From IMG/VR virus record IMGVR_UViG_3300020442_001503, positions 1-33,845 of that record: 33,845 nucleotides of DNA, one strand, 5' to 3'. Shown in pieces: positions 20,201-26,888 of the stretch. Positions within the stretch are counted from its first letter, which is position 1, and each line of letters starts with the position of its first letter. Under the pieces are notes generated by a model, which searched no databases, was not told where the DNA came from, and saw nothing but the letters and a program-made list of their open reading frames with translations. This stretch comes from a virus. Both the position numbers and the translations under genes were made by a program.

Positions 20201-21632
20201 TCCTGACGATGAAACTTCTAGAACCTCAGCAACATCAACTGTTAATGGAAACTCTTCTTTAGTTGACGATATGTTCTCTGGCAATGTCATGAGAATTAAG
20301 CAATATAACCATGCACATCATGGCGGAAATAACAAAGTTGAAATTGTTGATATTAAACCAGATAGAGAAAGAGTTCAATTAACTGCAGAATTTGGTATTA
20401 ATGATACTTCAGTTTCCGTTGCCAATACCAGTGTATTTGCAACCTATGAAGGTCTGACTACTTCTCGTGGGTATGCACTAATACAGAATGAAGTTGTATT
20501 ATACACTAATATTGTACAGGGTTCTAATGGTGCTGGTACACTTACAATTGGTTCTAGAGGATTGAATGGATCAGTCTCTGTTTCACATGCTAGGGATACT
20601 GAAATTCAACCTTATGAAGTTGCTGGTGTTTCTCTTATGAGACTTAATAGATCACACGATCTTCCATCAACATTCTATAGAAGTGAAAATTCAAATCTTG
20701 ACAATTACTTCTTAGAATTTGATAGAACTCTTCCAACTCCAATTGCTAGAGATTCTGATGAAGGATTCCTAAACTTTAATTCACGCAAGGGTCTAGGTGG
20801 AAATACTGTCGGTATTTCTCAAAATCATCAGTTTAGTTCTATTGAACCTCTGTTTAATGTTATCACTCCAGGTAAAGGAACTGCTGTACAAGCATTAATT
20901 AGAACTGTATCTGGAACAAGTGGTGGTGGCACTGAGACTTCATTTATCGATCAAGGTTATGAACCAATTGCTCTCAATAGAGTTCTTCAGTTAAACACAC
21001 CAAGATTGGTTGCTTCTGAAATCAATGAGACTGCAAGATTGACCACTTTACCATTGAATAAGTCACTCACTATGAGAGTGAACTTCACCACTGAAGATGA
21101 AAATCTATCACCAATGATGGATATTCAGAATTCTACTTTTATTCTTGGTAGAAATAAAACAAATGCACCTATTGATAACTATGTTTCTGATGGAAGATCA
21201 AATGCAATTGATGGGGATCCTCATGCATCTGTATTTGTAACTGAAGGAATTTCTCTTGAGCAACCAGCAACATCTCTCAAAGTGTTTATTGCTGCCAACA
21301 GACAAGAGGATGCTGATTTTAGAGTATTCTACAAACTCTTTAAGGCAGATTCTAGTGAAATTCCACAATCATTTGTTCCATTCCCAGGATATAATAATCT
21401 TAAGGATACTGATGGTGATGGATATGGTGATGAGGTTATCACTTTAGGTTCAAATGATGGAAGACCTGATGCATTTGTTACCCCTGACACTATCTCATCA
21501 TTTAGTGAGTATAGATTTACAGCAGATAATCTGGAACAATTTGAAGCATTCGCTATCAAGGTTGTAAGTTCTTCTAGGAATGAATCAACTCCAGTGAAAT
21601 TCAAGGACATTAGAATTATTGCACTTGCATAA
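14286..21632 (+). CDS. DUF4815-type large structural protein
   Basis: A 2448-residue protein directly after gp8. The N-terminus (SPYYDDFNKDDNFYRVLF, then GYPVQARELTGLQSILQNQI and FKEGSMVIPGG) is the DUF4815 signature found in large virion proteins of marine T4-like phages. The middle has a second block of the family, FTMRDIANLEDRIENLEEATSL, with a short coiled-coil character. A Thr-rich linker lies at about 1340-1356 and a Pro/Lys linker (PPRPKPKPTT) near 1620, followed by DPLAQTFTVD and a beta-rich C-terminal half. A GxGY pair lies at about 1865-1950. Near the end DTDGDGYGDE (2374-2383) resembles a calcium loop. It occupies the place of T4 genes 9-12, so a baseplate-peripheral or fibre-anchoring role is inferred; none of those T4 proteins is recognised in it. 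No strong ribosome site is seen; coupling to gp8 is likely. Confidence 0.82.
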   Translation: MPQKTNLNVSPYYDDFNKDDNFYRVLFKPGYPVQARELTGLQSILQNQIESFGSHIFKEGSMVIPGGITCDNNFTTVKVLNNHLGIDITVYLDSLVSANNGRGALVSGQSSDVVGRIKGYLLPPAEGVSDITLFVKYRDGGSDNETVEFQDGEILLLQENVTYGNTTLNSGDSVITLTSTGATSIGYSVGVAKGVYFIRGTFIDVPTSSIVLDPYTTDVSYRVGFDILEQVVTADEDGSLNDNAKGFTNYAAPGADRLKITVKLTKKQLQDYEDVNFVELVRIDKGEIKSIQDSSTYSVIKDYFAKRTFDESGSYAVDAFKVDIAETLNDETGNGGLYRSDELTEQGNVPTEDLMSIRLSAGTAYVRGYDIDLDSSVVVDVEKPRTTKKVNSALIPFAMGGLLKVHNVRGTPYINIGAPISGNNDNTIELYNRVRNSSNTASIGNSAKKIGEARVYWYGVSDAPYTGATTQWDLYLYDIQTFTTIYLANAFPAADVPLTSYVRGVSSGATGYIHETVNNVGGYNLVQTSGTFLVGEKIIINENERFQTSLIAVNQYTVEDIKSVYQNSDALNTDLGSDFIADTVLHEKILPNFSALDKLTISGGNTGAVSGKFFNAVTGIKTEAIIKYQTGTADPNFNIITGIAANGTSITLSSGSPSSVNGIYSNNVTNGDSQFSLMVPKIKNSLNSGLYADLPRANIASVDLASSNLTISKQITGQSTDAVGTLTITSTDALDTSAGITSAFFETFDAERYGVFYADGTIEQLTSDQFVLGNNGNSITLNNLTPNQSNNVTVSVTLKKQQVTNKIKDFVRSKQLLIRRTAGISTATGLSTSPYYGLRVEDKEISLNTADVVKVRAVYESTNNTAPVLDRLTFSTGLSLDVNAIVGEKIVGKNSRAIGQVVNRTATTIDYVPLNENTFEVDEFVDFKDSSINAAVQEIRLGSYVDRTSNYYLDKGQRNQYLDYSRIVRVAGNAAPARRLLVIFDGYETAAGGSGDIYTVNSYTQERYKSDIPKFPTGERASDSLDFRPRVQDFDPDTTNGSPFAFSSRDYDSTYRYVVKPDETSLVGYSHYLPRVDLVTLNRLGEVEVIKGEPGDGAQAPVLADDAMEIAQINYPPYVYNTKTGPKIALRDNRRFTMRDIANLEDRIENLEEATSLSLLELSAQSFDATDANGLNRFKSGFIVSNFTDKSLFEPKYTTVDIDKTNNFAVSPVDFWSLPAELALDPSIDRTTADVTQNLRLLDPNIQKTGDILTLKYDEVDWLEQPHATTVENVNPFNVIVYVGGVTLDPAADNWTRTIYIDDQRTETTGANWVQKATVNVDVNVVKGTKYVRRAGRGERRKVTTRTTTTTTTTTYQPKLVGPSREFDYVESLKISSSVDPFMRSRNVYFKADGLRPFTKHYHFLDSQQIDTAPKVVKIAMSSGTFTVFEDVDVFSGNKKIGHMRIQRPNHKFGDSTRPDITAGLGSPSEYVEAYTVDPYDKDAPAPSTSYSATSKLLNIDVRALANQEKYYGYLTRGARIVGRTSGAVATVERSELISDNWGDIIAAFFFRDPNTTPQPPTKVTSGTKTVKLTALPPGVTPTPGSNAFQSEAFGTYSGSGTIRTQITKRVAVRNPPRPKPKPTTVTKAVHRDPLAQTFTVDSKGAMLTSFDLFFASKDPNAKIFVELRTVELGTPTQFLVQDYCQVALNPDQINVSDDASVATNVKFSSPVYLEPGIEYAIVILCPSSDGYEMWTALMGEKTVKTANLPNVQNVIVTKQYIGGALFKSQNGTIWTPNQYQDLTFKLYKAKFVNSGTLTFYNTPVTSGGTNVARLQNNPIEVLPRRLKVPIAGALDAAVVPGVKVGEGTSPSITGFVENLGGPIVTKSISQVGAGYSNGVFANVPLYNISGNGSGAQATVTFAGSVISTLSVTTAGEGYVPGDILGITTANVASGVGGQVSVQTIGATNALYLTNVQGENFTNTETIQYYTDPDDETSRTSATSTVNGNSSLVDDMFSGNVMRIKQYNHAHHGGNNKVEIVDIKPDRERVQLTAEFGINDTSVSVANTSVFATYEGLTTSRGYALIQNEVVLYTNIVQGSNGAGTLTIGSRGLNGSVSVSHARDTEIQPYEVAGVSLMRLNRSHDLPSTFYRSENSNLDNYFLEFDRTLPTPIARDSDEGFLNFNSRKGLGGNTVGISQNHQFSSIEPLFNVITPGKGTAVQALIRTVSGTSGGGTETSFIDQGYEPIALNRVLQLNTPRLVASEINETARLTTLPLNKSLTMRVNFTTEDENLSPMMDIQNSTFILGRNKTNAPIDNYVSDGRSNAIDGDPHASVFVTEGISLEQPATSLKVFIAANRQEDADFRVFYKLFKADSSEIPQSFVPFPGYNNLKDTDGDGYGDEVITLGSNDGRPDAFVTPDTISSFSEYRFTADNLEQFEAFAIKVVSSSRNESTPVKFKDIRIIALA
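18313..18352 (+). repeat. Poly-threonine coding tract
   Basis: A run of ACN codons, broken once by an arginine codon, encodes TTRT followed by eight more threonines, just after a basic RRAGRGERRK stretch. It separates two folded parts of the DUF4815-type protein and is probably a flexible linker. Several different Thr codons are used, so it is not a simple slippage-prone triplet run. Confidence 0.8.
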
Positions 21633-21633
21633 A

Positions 21634-21852
21634 ATGGCAGAAAATAATGAAGATCTAATCCCTGTAAAGGGTTATTCCAATCTTTTCAGGGACCGTGAAA
21701 CGGGGGCTATCGTTAACACCGACAAATCTGGATATAAAAATTATATGCGGATGAAGGAACAGAAAATGCGTGAAAAGCAAGAACTTGATACAATAAAGAG
21801 TGATATTGAAGAAATCAAACTACTTTTGAGGCAACTAACAAATGGATCCTGA
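21634..21852 (+). CDS. Small conserved-looking hypothetical protein (72 aa)
   Basis: A 72-residue charged protein starting MAENNEDLIPVKGYSNLFRD. The N-terminal half contains the NLFRDRETGAIVNTDKSGY block, which resembles small proteins in structural regions of marine T4-like phages. The C-terminal half is a lysine/glutamate-rich helix likely to form a coiled coil (residues about 38-68). The ATG at 21634 is preferred over an in-frame TTG at 21619, because the TTG would overlap the preceding gene and the ATG follows its TAA by one base. The gene overlaps the next by 11 bases. No enzymatic motif is seen; function unknown, perhaps a virion or assembly accessory factor. Confidence 0.7.
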   Translation: MAENNEDLIPVKGYSNLFRDRETGAIVNTDKSGYKNYMRMKEQKMREKQELDTIKSDIEEIKLLLRQLTNGS

Positions 21853-22021
21853 TCAAATTACACTTGAAAATCTTTCAAAAAGTTTTGAATACACAAAACT
21901 TGCTAAAGAAATAGACTCTTGTGATGATAGAGATATCCTGAAAGACATTGCAAAATCTTACGCAAAACTTTATTTGAAGCAACAGGAAGTAGTTTCAAGA
22001 TTGGGACTTGAAGGAATATAA
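21842..22021 (+). CDS. Very small helical hypothetical protein (59 aa)
   Basis: A 59-residue reading frame starting MDPDQITLENLSKSFEYTKL overlaps the previous gene by 11 bases (ATGGATCCTGA) and ends at the TAA embedded in the next late promoter. It fills almost all of the gap between two stronger genes, and its codon use (AAA, GAA, CTT, AGA) is that of its neighbours. The predicted protein is nearly all alpha-helical and charged, with no signal peptide or membrane segment. I do not recognise a family. A small assembly or chaperone-like role would fit its place among virion genes but is only inference. Confidence 0.7.
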   Translation: MDPDQITLENLSKSFEYTKLAKEIDSCDDRDILKDIAKSYAKLYLKQQEVVSRLGLEGI

Positions 22022-22024
22022 ATA
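22017..22024 (+). promoter_or_regulatory. T4-type late promoter (TATAAATA) before the 75-aa gene
   Basis: A perfect TATAAATA overlaps the TAA stop (22019-22021) of the 59-aa gene and lies 27 bases before the ATG at 22052. It sits between the arms of a 5-bp inverted repeat, GGAAT (22013-22017) and ATTCC (22025-22029). It would serve the 75-aa gene, the 566-aa fibre, the coiled-coil gene and possibly gp13 and gp14. Confidence 0.7.
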
Positions 22025-22051
22025 ATTCCTAGATCCTGATAAAATATATTA

Positions 22052-22279
22052 ATGGCTGAGATAAAAGTCAGAGTAGGTCAACAACCAGCAGTAAAAGTTA
22101 TATCTTCACTTGCAGGTGCCCAAGGTCTGTCTTTAGCCGAACTAAGTGATGTAAATGCCACCAACTTACAAAATGGCATGGTTCTTGTATATAATTCTGC
22201 TACTAGAAAGTGGGATGCCACTTTAGAATTGACACCAGGAGCGACACAGAATTTAGACATCAACGGGGGAAACTTCTAA
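22052..22279 (+). CDS. Small structural protein of marine T4-like phages (75 aa)
   Basis: A 75-residue protein starting MAEIKVRVGQQPAVKVIS. The centre and end (LSDVNATNLQNGMVLVYNS, then KWDATLELTPGA and a final NLDINGGNF) resemble short beta-rich segments often found in fibre-like proteins of marine T4-like phages. The following gene starts immediately after its stop (TAAATG), so the two are probably made together. The short LSDV...NGMVLVYN pattern resembles modules used in receptor-binding appendages. It could be an adaptor or a small piece of a fibre complex. Direct function is not known. Confidence 0.75.
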   Translation: MAEIKVRVGQQPAVKVISSLAGAQGLSLAELSDVNATNLQNGMVLVYNSATRKWDATLELTPGATQNLDINGGNF

Positions 22280-23980
22280 ATGGCAAGTATTATTAGGATC
22301 AAAAGATCCTCAGGTACAGCTAAACCATCGACTTTACAATGGGGTGAACTTGGATACGTAACTGGTATTGGTAGTTTTGGTGGCACCAACCAATACAAGG
22401 ATAGAGTTTTCCTCGGAGATGATGGTACTAATGCTAACCCCGTTGGTGGTTATTATTATACCTCAATGATGGAGCATTCTCCAGGTGCTGTTGCTGGACT
22501 GGCAGGTAACAACACTAGAAACCAAGATAGAGGTGTTGTTGCCGTAATGGCACCTGCAACCAACTCCGCTTTAGGTGGTGCAGAATCACTTAAAGTTGAC
22601 GAATGGAACGTCGATAATTTAAGAATCGATGGTAACACAATCAGTTCAACTAATACTGATGGTGATATCAATTTAGACCCAGCAGGAATTGGTAGTGTAA
22701 GAATTCCTGATGACACTTTCCTTAACTTTGGTAGCGATAACGACTCACATATTGAGTATGATGAGGACGGTACCAATCAGTTAACGATTACTGGTGCTGA
22801 CGTAAGAATTAATATTCCAACAGAATCTTCCAATAAAGACACCGGTGCTCTTATTGTTGAGGGTGGTGTTGGTATTGAGAAGAATCTCAGTGTTGGTGGA
22901 AATATTGAGATTGATGAACTGAGATTTCAAGATAATGTAATTTCAACCAAAACTAGCAATACTTTATATCTTGATCCATATCCCGATGGATTGAGTAATG
23001 AAGGAACGGTAGTTATTAAAGGTGATCTTCAAGTTGATGGTACAACCACAACAGTAAACTCAACTTCAGCAACAGTAAATGATCCTATTCTTCACGTTGG
23101 TGATGTAACCAGCGTAAGAACAGTAATGACTGATGTCGTTTCTGGTGTCAGCACTGTAAGACTCGACTCTATTGTTGCTATTGCAGTTGATGATGTTGTA
23201 AGTGGAAATGCTGGTCTGAGTGCTAGTGGTATCAACACAGTTACTGGTATTGACGCTACCAATAAAATTATTACTCTGCAGGATGCAACTACTGCTGGTA
23301 TTAGTACAACTACTGAGTTGACTATCACTCACGCAACTGATACCAACACTGATAGAGGTCTGTCATTTGCATATAATACTGCAACTGGAACTGCTAATCA
23401 GGTAACTGGATTCTTCGGTTTTGATGATAGTTCTATTGCAGATTCTACTGCTGATGCAGATAATCATGGAACTCACGCTGACGATAGCAGAAGATGGACT
23501 TACGTTCCTGACGCAACTATTTCTAATAGCGTAGTCACAGGAACCAAAGGTTTCCTTGATATCAAGGGTATCTACTATCAGGCAGGCGACTATAATCTTG
23601 GTGGTGTCGTTTACTTTGATGACACTGGTCTGCAGCGTTCAACTAATGCTGTTTCCACATCAATTAAAACATCAAAGCAGATCTTAACTGCATTGACAAA
23701 GGTAACTCTTCAAGTTGCTAACTCTGTCACTCTTGCAGAAGGTGATGTCGTGAAGCAAGATGGCTCTGGTGCATATGGTGTTGTTGAATCTGCTGTAACT
23801 GGTGGAACTGCAATTGCTCTTGTCGGTGTTGAAGGTACTTTCAATGCAACTGGAAACCTTAGAAAAGAGGGCAATAACGGATCTATCCAGAACTTGAATT
23901 CTGCAGTTAATGCTACACCAAGCGTGATATATACTAATAAACCCCACTGGACTACAACTCTCGATGGGGGTACATTCTGA
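22280..23980 (+). CDS. Fibre-like virion protein (566 aa)
   Basis: The N-terminus MASIIRIKRSSGTAKPSTLQ followed by WGELGYV is a leader common to fibre and appendage proteins of cyanophages and pelagiphages, probably the attachment end. A typical fibre motif, TGALIVEGGVGIEKNLSVGG, lies at about 188-208, followed by beta-rich repeats with INTVTGIDATNKIITLQD character. A distinct module WTYVPDATISNSVVTGTKGF follows near 410, and the C-terminus is NKPHWTTTLDGGTF. Its place just before a coiled-coil gene and gp13 corresponds to T4 wac (fibritin), but no sequence match to fibritin is seen. Codon use has more GAC/GAT-alternating and GTC codons than the giant gene, suggesting a slightly different history. 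A tail or neck fibre role is probable; the receptor is unknown. Confidence 0.78.
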   Translation: MASIIRIKRSSGTAKPSTLQWGELGYVTGIGSFGGTNQYKDRVFLGDDGTNANPVGGYYYTSMMEHSPGAVAGLAGNNTRNQDRGVVAVMAPATNSALGGAESLKVDEWNVDNLRIDGNTISSTNTDGDINLDPAGIGSVRIPDDTFLNFGSDNDSHIEYDEDGTNQLTITGADVRINIPTESSNKDTGALIVEGGVGIEKNLSVGGNIEIDELRFQDNVISTKTSNTLYLDPYPDGLSNEGTVVIKGDLQVDGTTTTVNSTSATVNDPILHVGDVTSVRTVMTDVVSGVSTVRLDSIVAIAVDDVVSGNAGLSASGINTVTGIDATNKIITLQDATTAGISTTTELTITHATDTNTDRGLSFAYNTATGTANQVTGFFGFDDSSIADSTADADNHGTHADDSRRWTYVPDATISNSVVTGTKGFLDIKGIYYQAGDYNLGGVVYFDDTGLQRSTNAVSTSIKTSKQILTALTKVTLQVANSVTLAEGDVVKQDGSGAYGVVESAVTGGTAIALVGVEGTFNATGNLRKEGNNGSIQNLNSAVNATPSVIYTNKPHWTTTLDGGTF

Positions 23981-23988
23981 GGCAACTA

Positions 23989-24180
23989 ATGGAACAACAA
24001 GGTGAAGTGGATGTAAATGTTCTCATCAAACTTTATAATTCTAAACTAGCAGCAGCATCCAATCAAAATGTGCTACTTGAAGCTAAATTGGCAACTTTGA
24101 ATCAAGATTATAAAGAAAAGATCGAAGCATTGATTGCTGAAAATGCTGATTTGAGAGCACAATTAGAAACATCGGAGTAA
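23989..24180 (+). CDS. Small coiled-coil protein (63 aa)
   Basis: A 63-residue protein starting MEQQGEVDVNVLIKLYNSKL. From residue about 10 to the end the hydrophobic positions follow heptads (LLEAKLATLNQDYKEKIEAL, then IAENADLRAQLE), giving a continuous coiled coil. It lies between the fibre-like gene and gp13. It could be a trimerisation partner, a fibre chaperone in the manner of T4 gp38/gp57A, or a small whisker-like component; the sequence does not separate these. It ends one base before the ATG of gp13. Confidence 0.75.
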   Translation: MEQQGEVDVNVLIKLYNSKLAAASNQNVLLEAKLATLNQDYKEKIEALIAENADLRAQLETSE

Positions 24181-24181
24181 T

Positions 24182-25012
24182 ATGGCAAAACCATCAACTA
24201 GGCAAGGATTAATCGATTATTGCTTGCGTCAACTTGGTGCTCCCGTATTGGAAATCAATGTGGATGATGACCAAATTGATGACCTAGTTGATGATGCCAT
24301 CCAATATTTCAATGAGCGTCATTTTGACGGTGTTGAAAAGATGTATCTTAAGTATAAGATTACTGAAGATGATGTAAATAGAGGTAAAGGTAAAGGTACA
24401 GGGGGTGTAGGAATTGTTACCACCACTGCTACCGATACTTCAGGTAGAACGTATAATTTTTACGAAACAGAAAACTATATTCAGGTTCCCGATTCAGTAA
24501 TCGGTATTGAAAAGATTTTTAAATTTGATTCCAGTTCCATCTCTGGTGGAATGTTTAGTATCAAATATCAACTGTTTTTGAATGATCTTTATTATTTCAA
24601 TTCAGTTGAACTTCTTCAATATGCAATGACTAAGAGTTATCTTGAGGATATTGATTTCTTACTTACAACTGATAAGCAGATCAGATTTAATAAGAGACAA
24701 GATAGATTATATCTCGATATTGATTGGGGATCCCAACCTAAAGATGAATTTATTATTATTGAATGCTATAGAGCATTAGATCCTGCATCATTTACTCAGA
24801 TTTACAATGATAGTTGGATGAAACAATATCTGACTGCATTAATCAAGAGACAGTGGGGTAGAAACTTAAGTAAGTTCAAGGGTGTCAAACTTCCTGGTGG
24901 AATTGAATTGAATGGTGGAGAAATTCTCCAACAAGCAGAATCTGAGTTAGCAGACATTAAAGGAAGAATGATGTCTGAGTATGAATTACCACCTCTCGAC
25001 TTTATTGGATAA
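24182..25012 (+). CDS. 13: Neck (head completion) protein gp13
   Basis: A 276-residue protein (T4 gp13 has 309) of the T4 gp13 family, which forms a ring with gp14 below the portal after packaging and makes the head ready to join the tail. Diagnostic blocks are LRQLGAPVLEINVDDDQI at 15-32, with T4 having LRRLGAPIINVELTPDQI; YFNERHFDG at 42-50, with T4 YGEYHFDG; a C-terminal LPGGIELNGGEILQQA; and PPLDFIG at the very end, with T4 PPFGILVG. A Gly/Lys-rich loop (GKGKGTGGVG) near 68 is not typical. The stop overlaps the ATG of gp14 by one base (TAATG). Confidence 0.95.
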   Translation: MAKPSTRQGLIDYCLRQLGAPVLEINVDDDQIDDLVDDAIQYFNERHFDGVEKMYLKYKITEDDVNRGKGKGTGGVGIVTTTATDTSGRTYNFYETENYIQVPDSVIGIEKIFKFDSSSISGGMFSIKYQLFLNDLYYFNSVELLQYAMTKSYLEDIDFLLTTDKQIRFNKRQDRLYLDIDWGSQPKDEFIIIECYRALDPASFTQIYNDSWMKQYLTALIKRQWGRNLSKFKGVKLPGGIELNGGEILQQAESELADIKGRMMSEYELPPLDFIG

Positions 25013-26124
25013 TGGCTCTTAATCCTTTCTTTCTTGGCGGCACACAGTCTGAACAGAGACTTGTTCAGGATATTGTTAATGAGCACCTTAGATTCAATGG
25101 TATTGATGTAACTTACATACCAAGAAAATTTGTCAATAGAAAGACAATTATAGAAGAGGTACAAGCATCAAAGTTTGATGATAACTATGTAATTGAAGCG
25201 TATCTCAACAACTTTGATGGATACAGTGGTGCAGGAGATATTTTAACTAAATTTGGTGTTAGTGTAAGAGATGAATTAATTCTAACAATCTCTAAGGAGA
25301 GATTTGAAGATTTTATTGCACCATTTATGGCGGGTACAGATGATGGTACTGATGATAGTCTTCTTCCAACACCTACAAGACCAAGAGAAGGAGACTTAAT
25401 ATATTTCCCTCTTGGACAAAGATTATTTGAAGTTAAGTTTGTAGAGCATGAAAATCCATTCTTCCAACTTGGAAAAAATTATGTTTATGAATTAAAGTGT
25501 GAACTCTTTGAACTTGAATTGGATGATGTTCTGGATACTTCTATCCATGAAATTGATAAAACTATTCAGCAAGAAGGTTATATTACAACTCTTCAATTAG
25601 TTGGAGTTGGAAGAACTGCTGCAGCGACTGTTCAACTCAGTGGATCTGTTAATAGTGGTTATGTTAAAGAAATTTTCTTAAATAATGATGGAAAGGGATT
25701 CACCAGTTCACCAGTAATCACATTTTCACCATCTCCAACTGGTCAACCAGGAGACAGAGCAACAGCAGTAGGATTCTTAACAACTTCTGGTGGTGTTACT
25801 TCTATAGATAGAATTCTTTTAACAAATGCTGGTGCAGGATATACAACTCCACCAACAATCACAATTAGTGGTGGAGTAGGTGCAGCAGCAACTTGTTCAA
25901 TCATAACTAATGGTAAGGGTGCTGTTAGATTCACTGTTATTGATGGTGGTGTTGGATACTCTACAGCACCTACAGTTACAGTTTCTAGTCCACCAATTTA
26001 CGCATCAGTTGTGGATGTTGGAGTAATAACTACTGTTGCACCAGGATTTGCTTATACAACATCTCAGAAATTTGATTCTGAACTGGTCACATTTGATCGG
26101 GAACTTACCTTTGACAAGAATTGA
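25012..26124 (+). CDS. 14: Neck protein gp14 with GxGY-repeat C-terminal extension
   Basis: A 370-residue protein whose first ~185 residues match T4 gp14, the outer neck protein that binds gp13. Blocks in common are FNGIDVTYIPRKFV (28-41; T4 MRGVECYYVPREYV), YLNNFDGYSG (64-73), KFGVSVRDELILTI (80-93), REGDLIYFPLGQRLFEV (125-141) and NPFFQLGKNYVYEL (148-161). From about 218 to 330 three GxGY modules follow (GKGFTSSPVITFSP, GAGYTTPPTITISG, GVGYSTAPTVTVSS). T4 gp14 has 256 residues and no such repeats. The C-terminus (FDRELTFDKN) lacks the acidic DFSExNPFG-like ending I associate with gp14 of marine relatives; that ending is instead on the 229-aa protein encoded at 31639-32328. Confidence 0.92.
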   Translation: MALNPFFLGGTQSEQRLVQDIVNEHLRFNGIDVTYIPRKFVNRKTIIEEVQASKFDDNYVIEAYLNNFDGYSGAGDILTKFGVSVRDELILTISKERFEDFIAPFMAGTDDGTDDSLLPTPTRPREGDLIYFPLGQRLFEVKFVEHENPFFQLGKNYVYELKCELFELELDDVLDTSIHEIDKTIQQEGYITTLQLVGVGRTAAATVQLSGSVNSGYVKEIFLNNDGKGFTSSPVITFSPSPTGQPGDRATAVGFLTTSGGVTSIDRILLTNAGAGYTTPPTITISGGVGAAATCSIITNGKGAVRFTVIDGGVGYSTAPTVTVSSPPIYASVVDVGVITTVAPGFAYTTSQKFDSELVTFDRELTFDKN

Positions 26125-26130
26125 TAAATA
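26123..26130 (+). promoter_or_regulatory. Late promoter-like octamer (GATAAATA) before the fibre-subtilase pair
   Basis: GATAAATA differs from the T4 late element at the first base only, overlaps the TGA stop of gp14 (26122-26124), and lies 20 bases before the ATG at 26151. It would drive the coupled fibre-like and subtilase genes. Confidence 0.6.
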
Positions 26131-26150
26131 GAAGAAAGTATTTTTAAATA

Positions 26151-26888
26151 ATGGCAAGATTAGGCATATCAACAGGAACTACGCCAAATGATGGTACTGG
26201 GGATACCCTCATCGCAGGTGCAGTTAAGATTAATAAGAATTTTGAAGAAATTTACAGTGCCATCGGCAATGGCACTACTATCTTTGCAGGAAGTCCCAAT
26301 TTAAATAATCTTGGTATTGTTACTGCCACAGAATTTTATGGCGACGGATCCAATCTTACTGGTGTCGGTGCCGATGTAACAATTCAAGATAATGGGACAG
26401 GAATTGGAACTGCCAGGGTTATCAACTTCGGAGATTACCTTGACGTATCTTCAATTACATCGACTGGCATTTGTACAGTAACGTCAACGTTCGTTGGAAG
26501 TAATCAACTTGGCGTAAGAACGGATGTCTCTCAGACCACGGGTTCTATTGCAAATGATGCTGCAGCAAATATTTCATTTGCAGGATTTAAGTCATACACT
26601 CTTTATAAGGTACAAACTTCTGAAGCGGCTTGGGTTACTTTATATACTAATGCAGCAACAAGGACGGCAGATGCAGGTAGACAGATCACTAGTGATCCTG
26701 CAGCGGGTTCTGGTGTAATTGCAGAAGTTATAACAAGTGGAGCGCAGACTAAACTTATTACACCTGCAACAATTGGATTTAATGACGACAATCCAGTTTC
26801 CACCACAATTTATGCAAAAGCAGTCAATAAGAGTGGTAGTACACAAAATATTACAGTAACTTTAACAATCCTTCAATTAGAAACCTGA
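26151..26888 (+). CDS. Fibre-like virion protein (245 aa)
   Basis: The N-terminus ARLGISTGTTPNDGTGDTL, then KINKNFEEIY, is a leader widespread in appendage proteins of marine phages. A short repeat segment follows (NNLGIVTATEFYGDGSNLTG) of the kind used in fibre shafts. The C-terminal ~110 residues (FKSYTLYKVQTSEAAWVTLY; then DAGRQITSDPAAGSGVIAEV) resemble a compact beta-sandwich tip found in cyanophage structural proteins. The gene is preceded by its own late promoter-like octamer, and its TGA overlaps the ATG of the protease gene (TGATG), so the two should be made in related amounts. It may be a short fibre or the anchor for the protease; both are inference. Confidence 0.75.
   Translation: MARLGISTGTTPNDGTGDTLIAGAVKINKNFEEIYSAIGNGTTIFAGSPNLNNLGIVTATEFYGDGSNLTGVGADVTIQDNGTGIGTARVINFGDYLDVSSITSTGICTVTSTFVGSNQLGVRTDVSQTTGSIANDAAANISFAGFKSYTLYKVQTSEAAWVTLYTNAATRTADAGRQITSDPAAGSGVIAEVITSGAQTKLITPATIGFNDDNPVSTTIYAKAVNKSGSTQNITVTLTILQLET

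Noticed and set aside
21619-21633. TTG start five codons upstream of the 72-aa gene
   Set aside because: It lies inside the end of the preceding gene, adds only MHLHK, and the ATG at 21634 directly follows the TAA of that gene.
22456-22776. Minus-strand open frame of 106 codons inside the 566-aa fibre gene
   Set aside because: It is the complement of a low-complexity beta-repeat region, with no independent evidence for a gene.
24802-25164. Minus-strand open frame of 120 codons
   Set aside because: It is antisense to the joint of gp13 and gp14, both firmly identified. It has no ribosome site and no recognisable domain.
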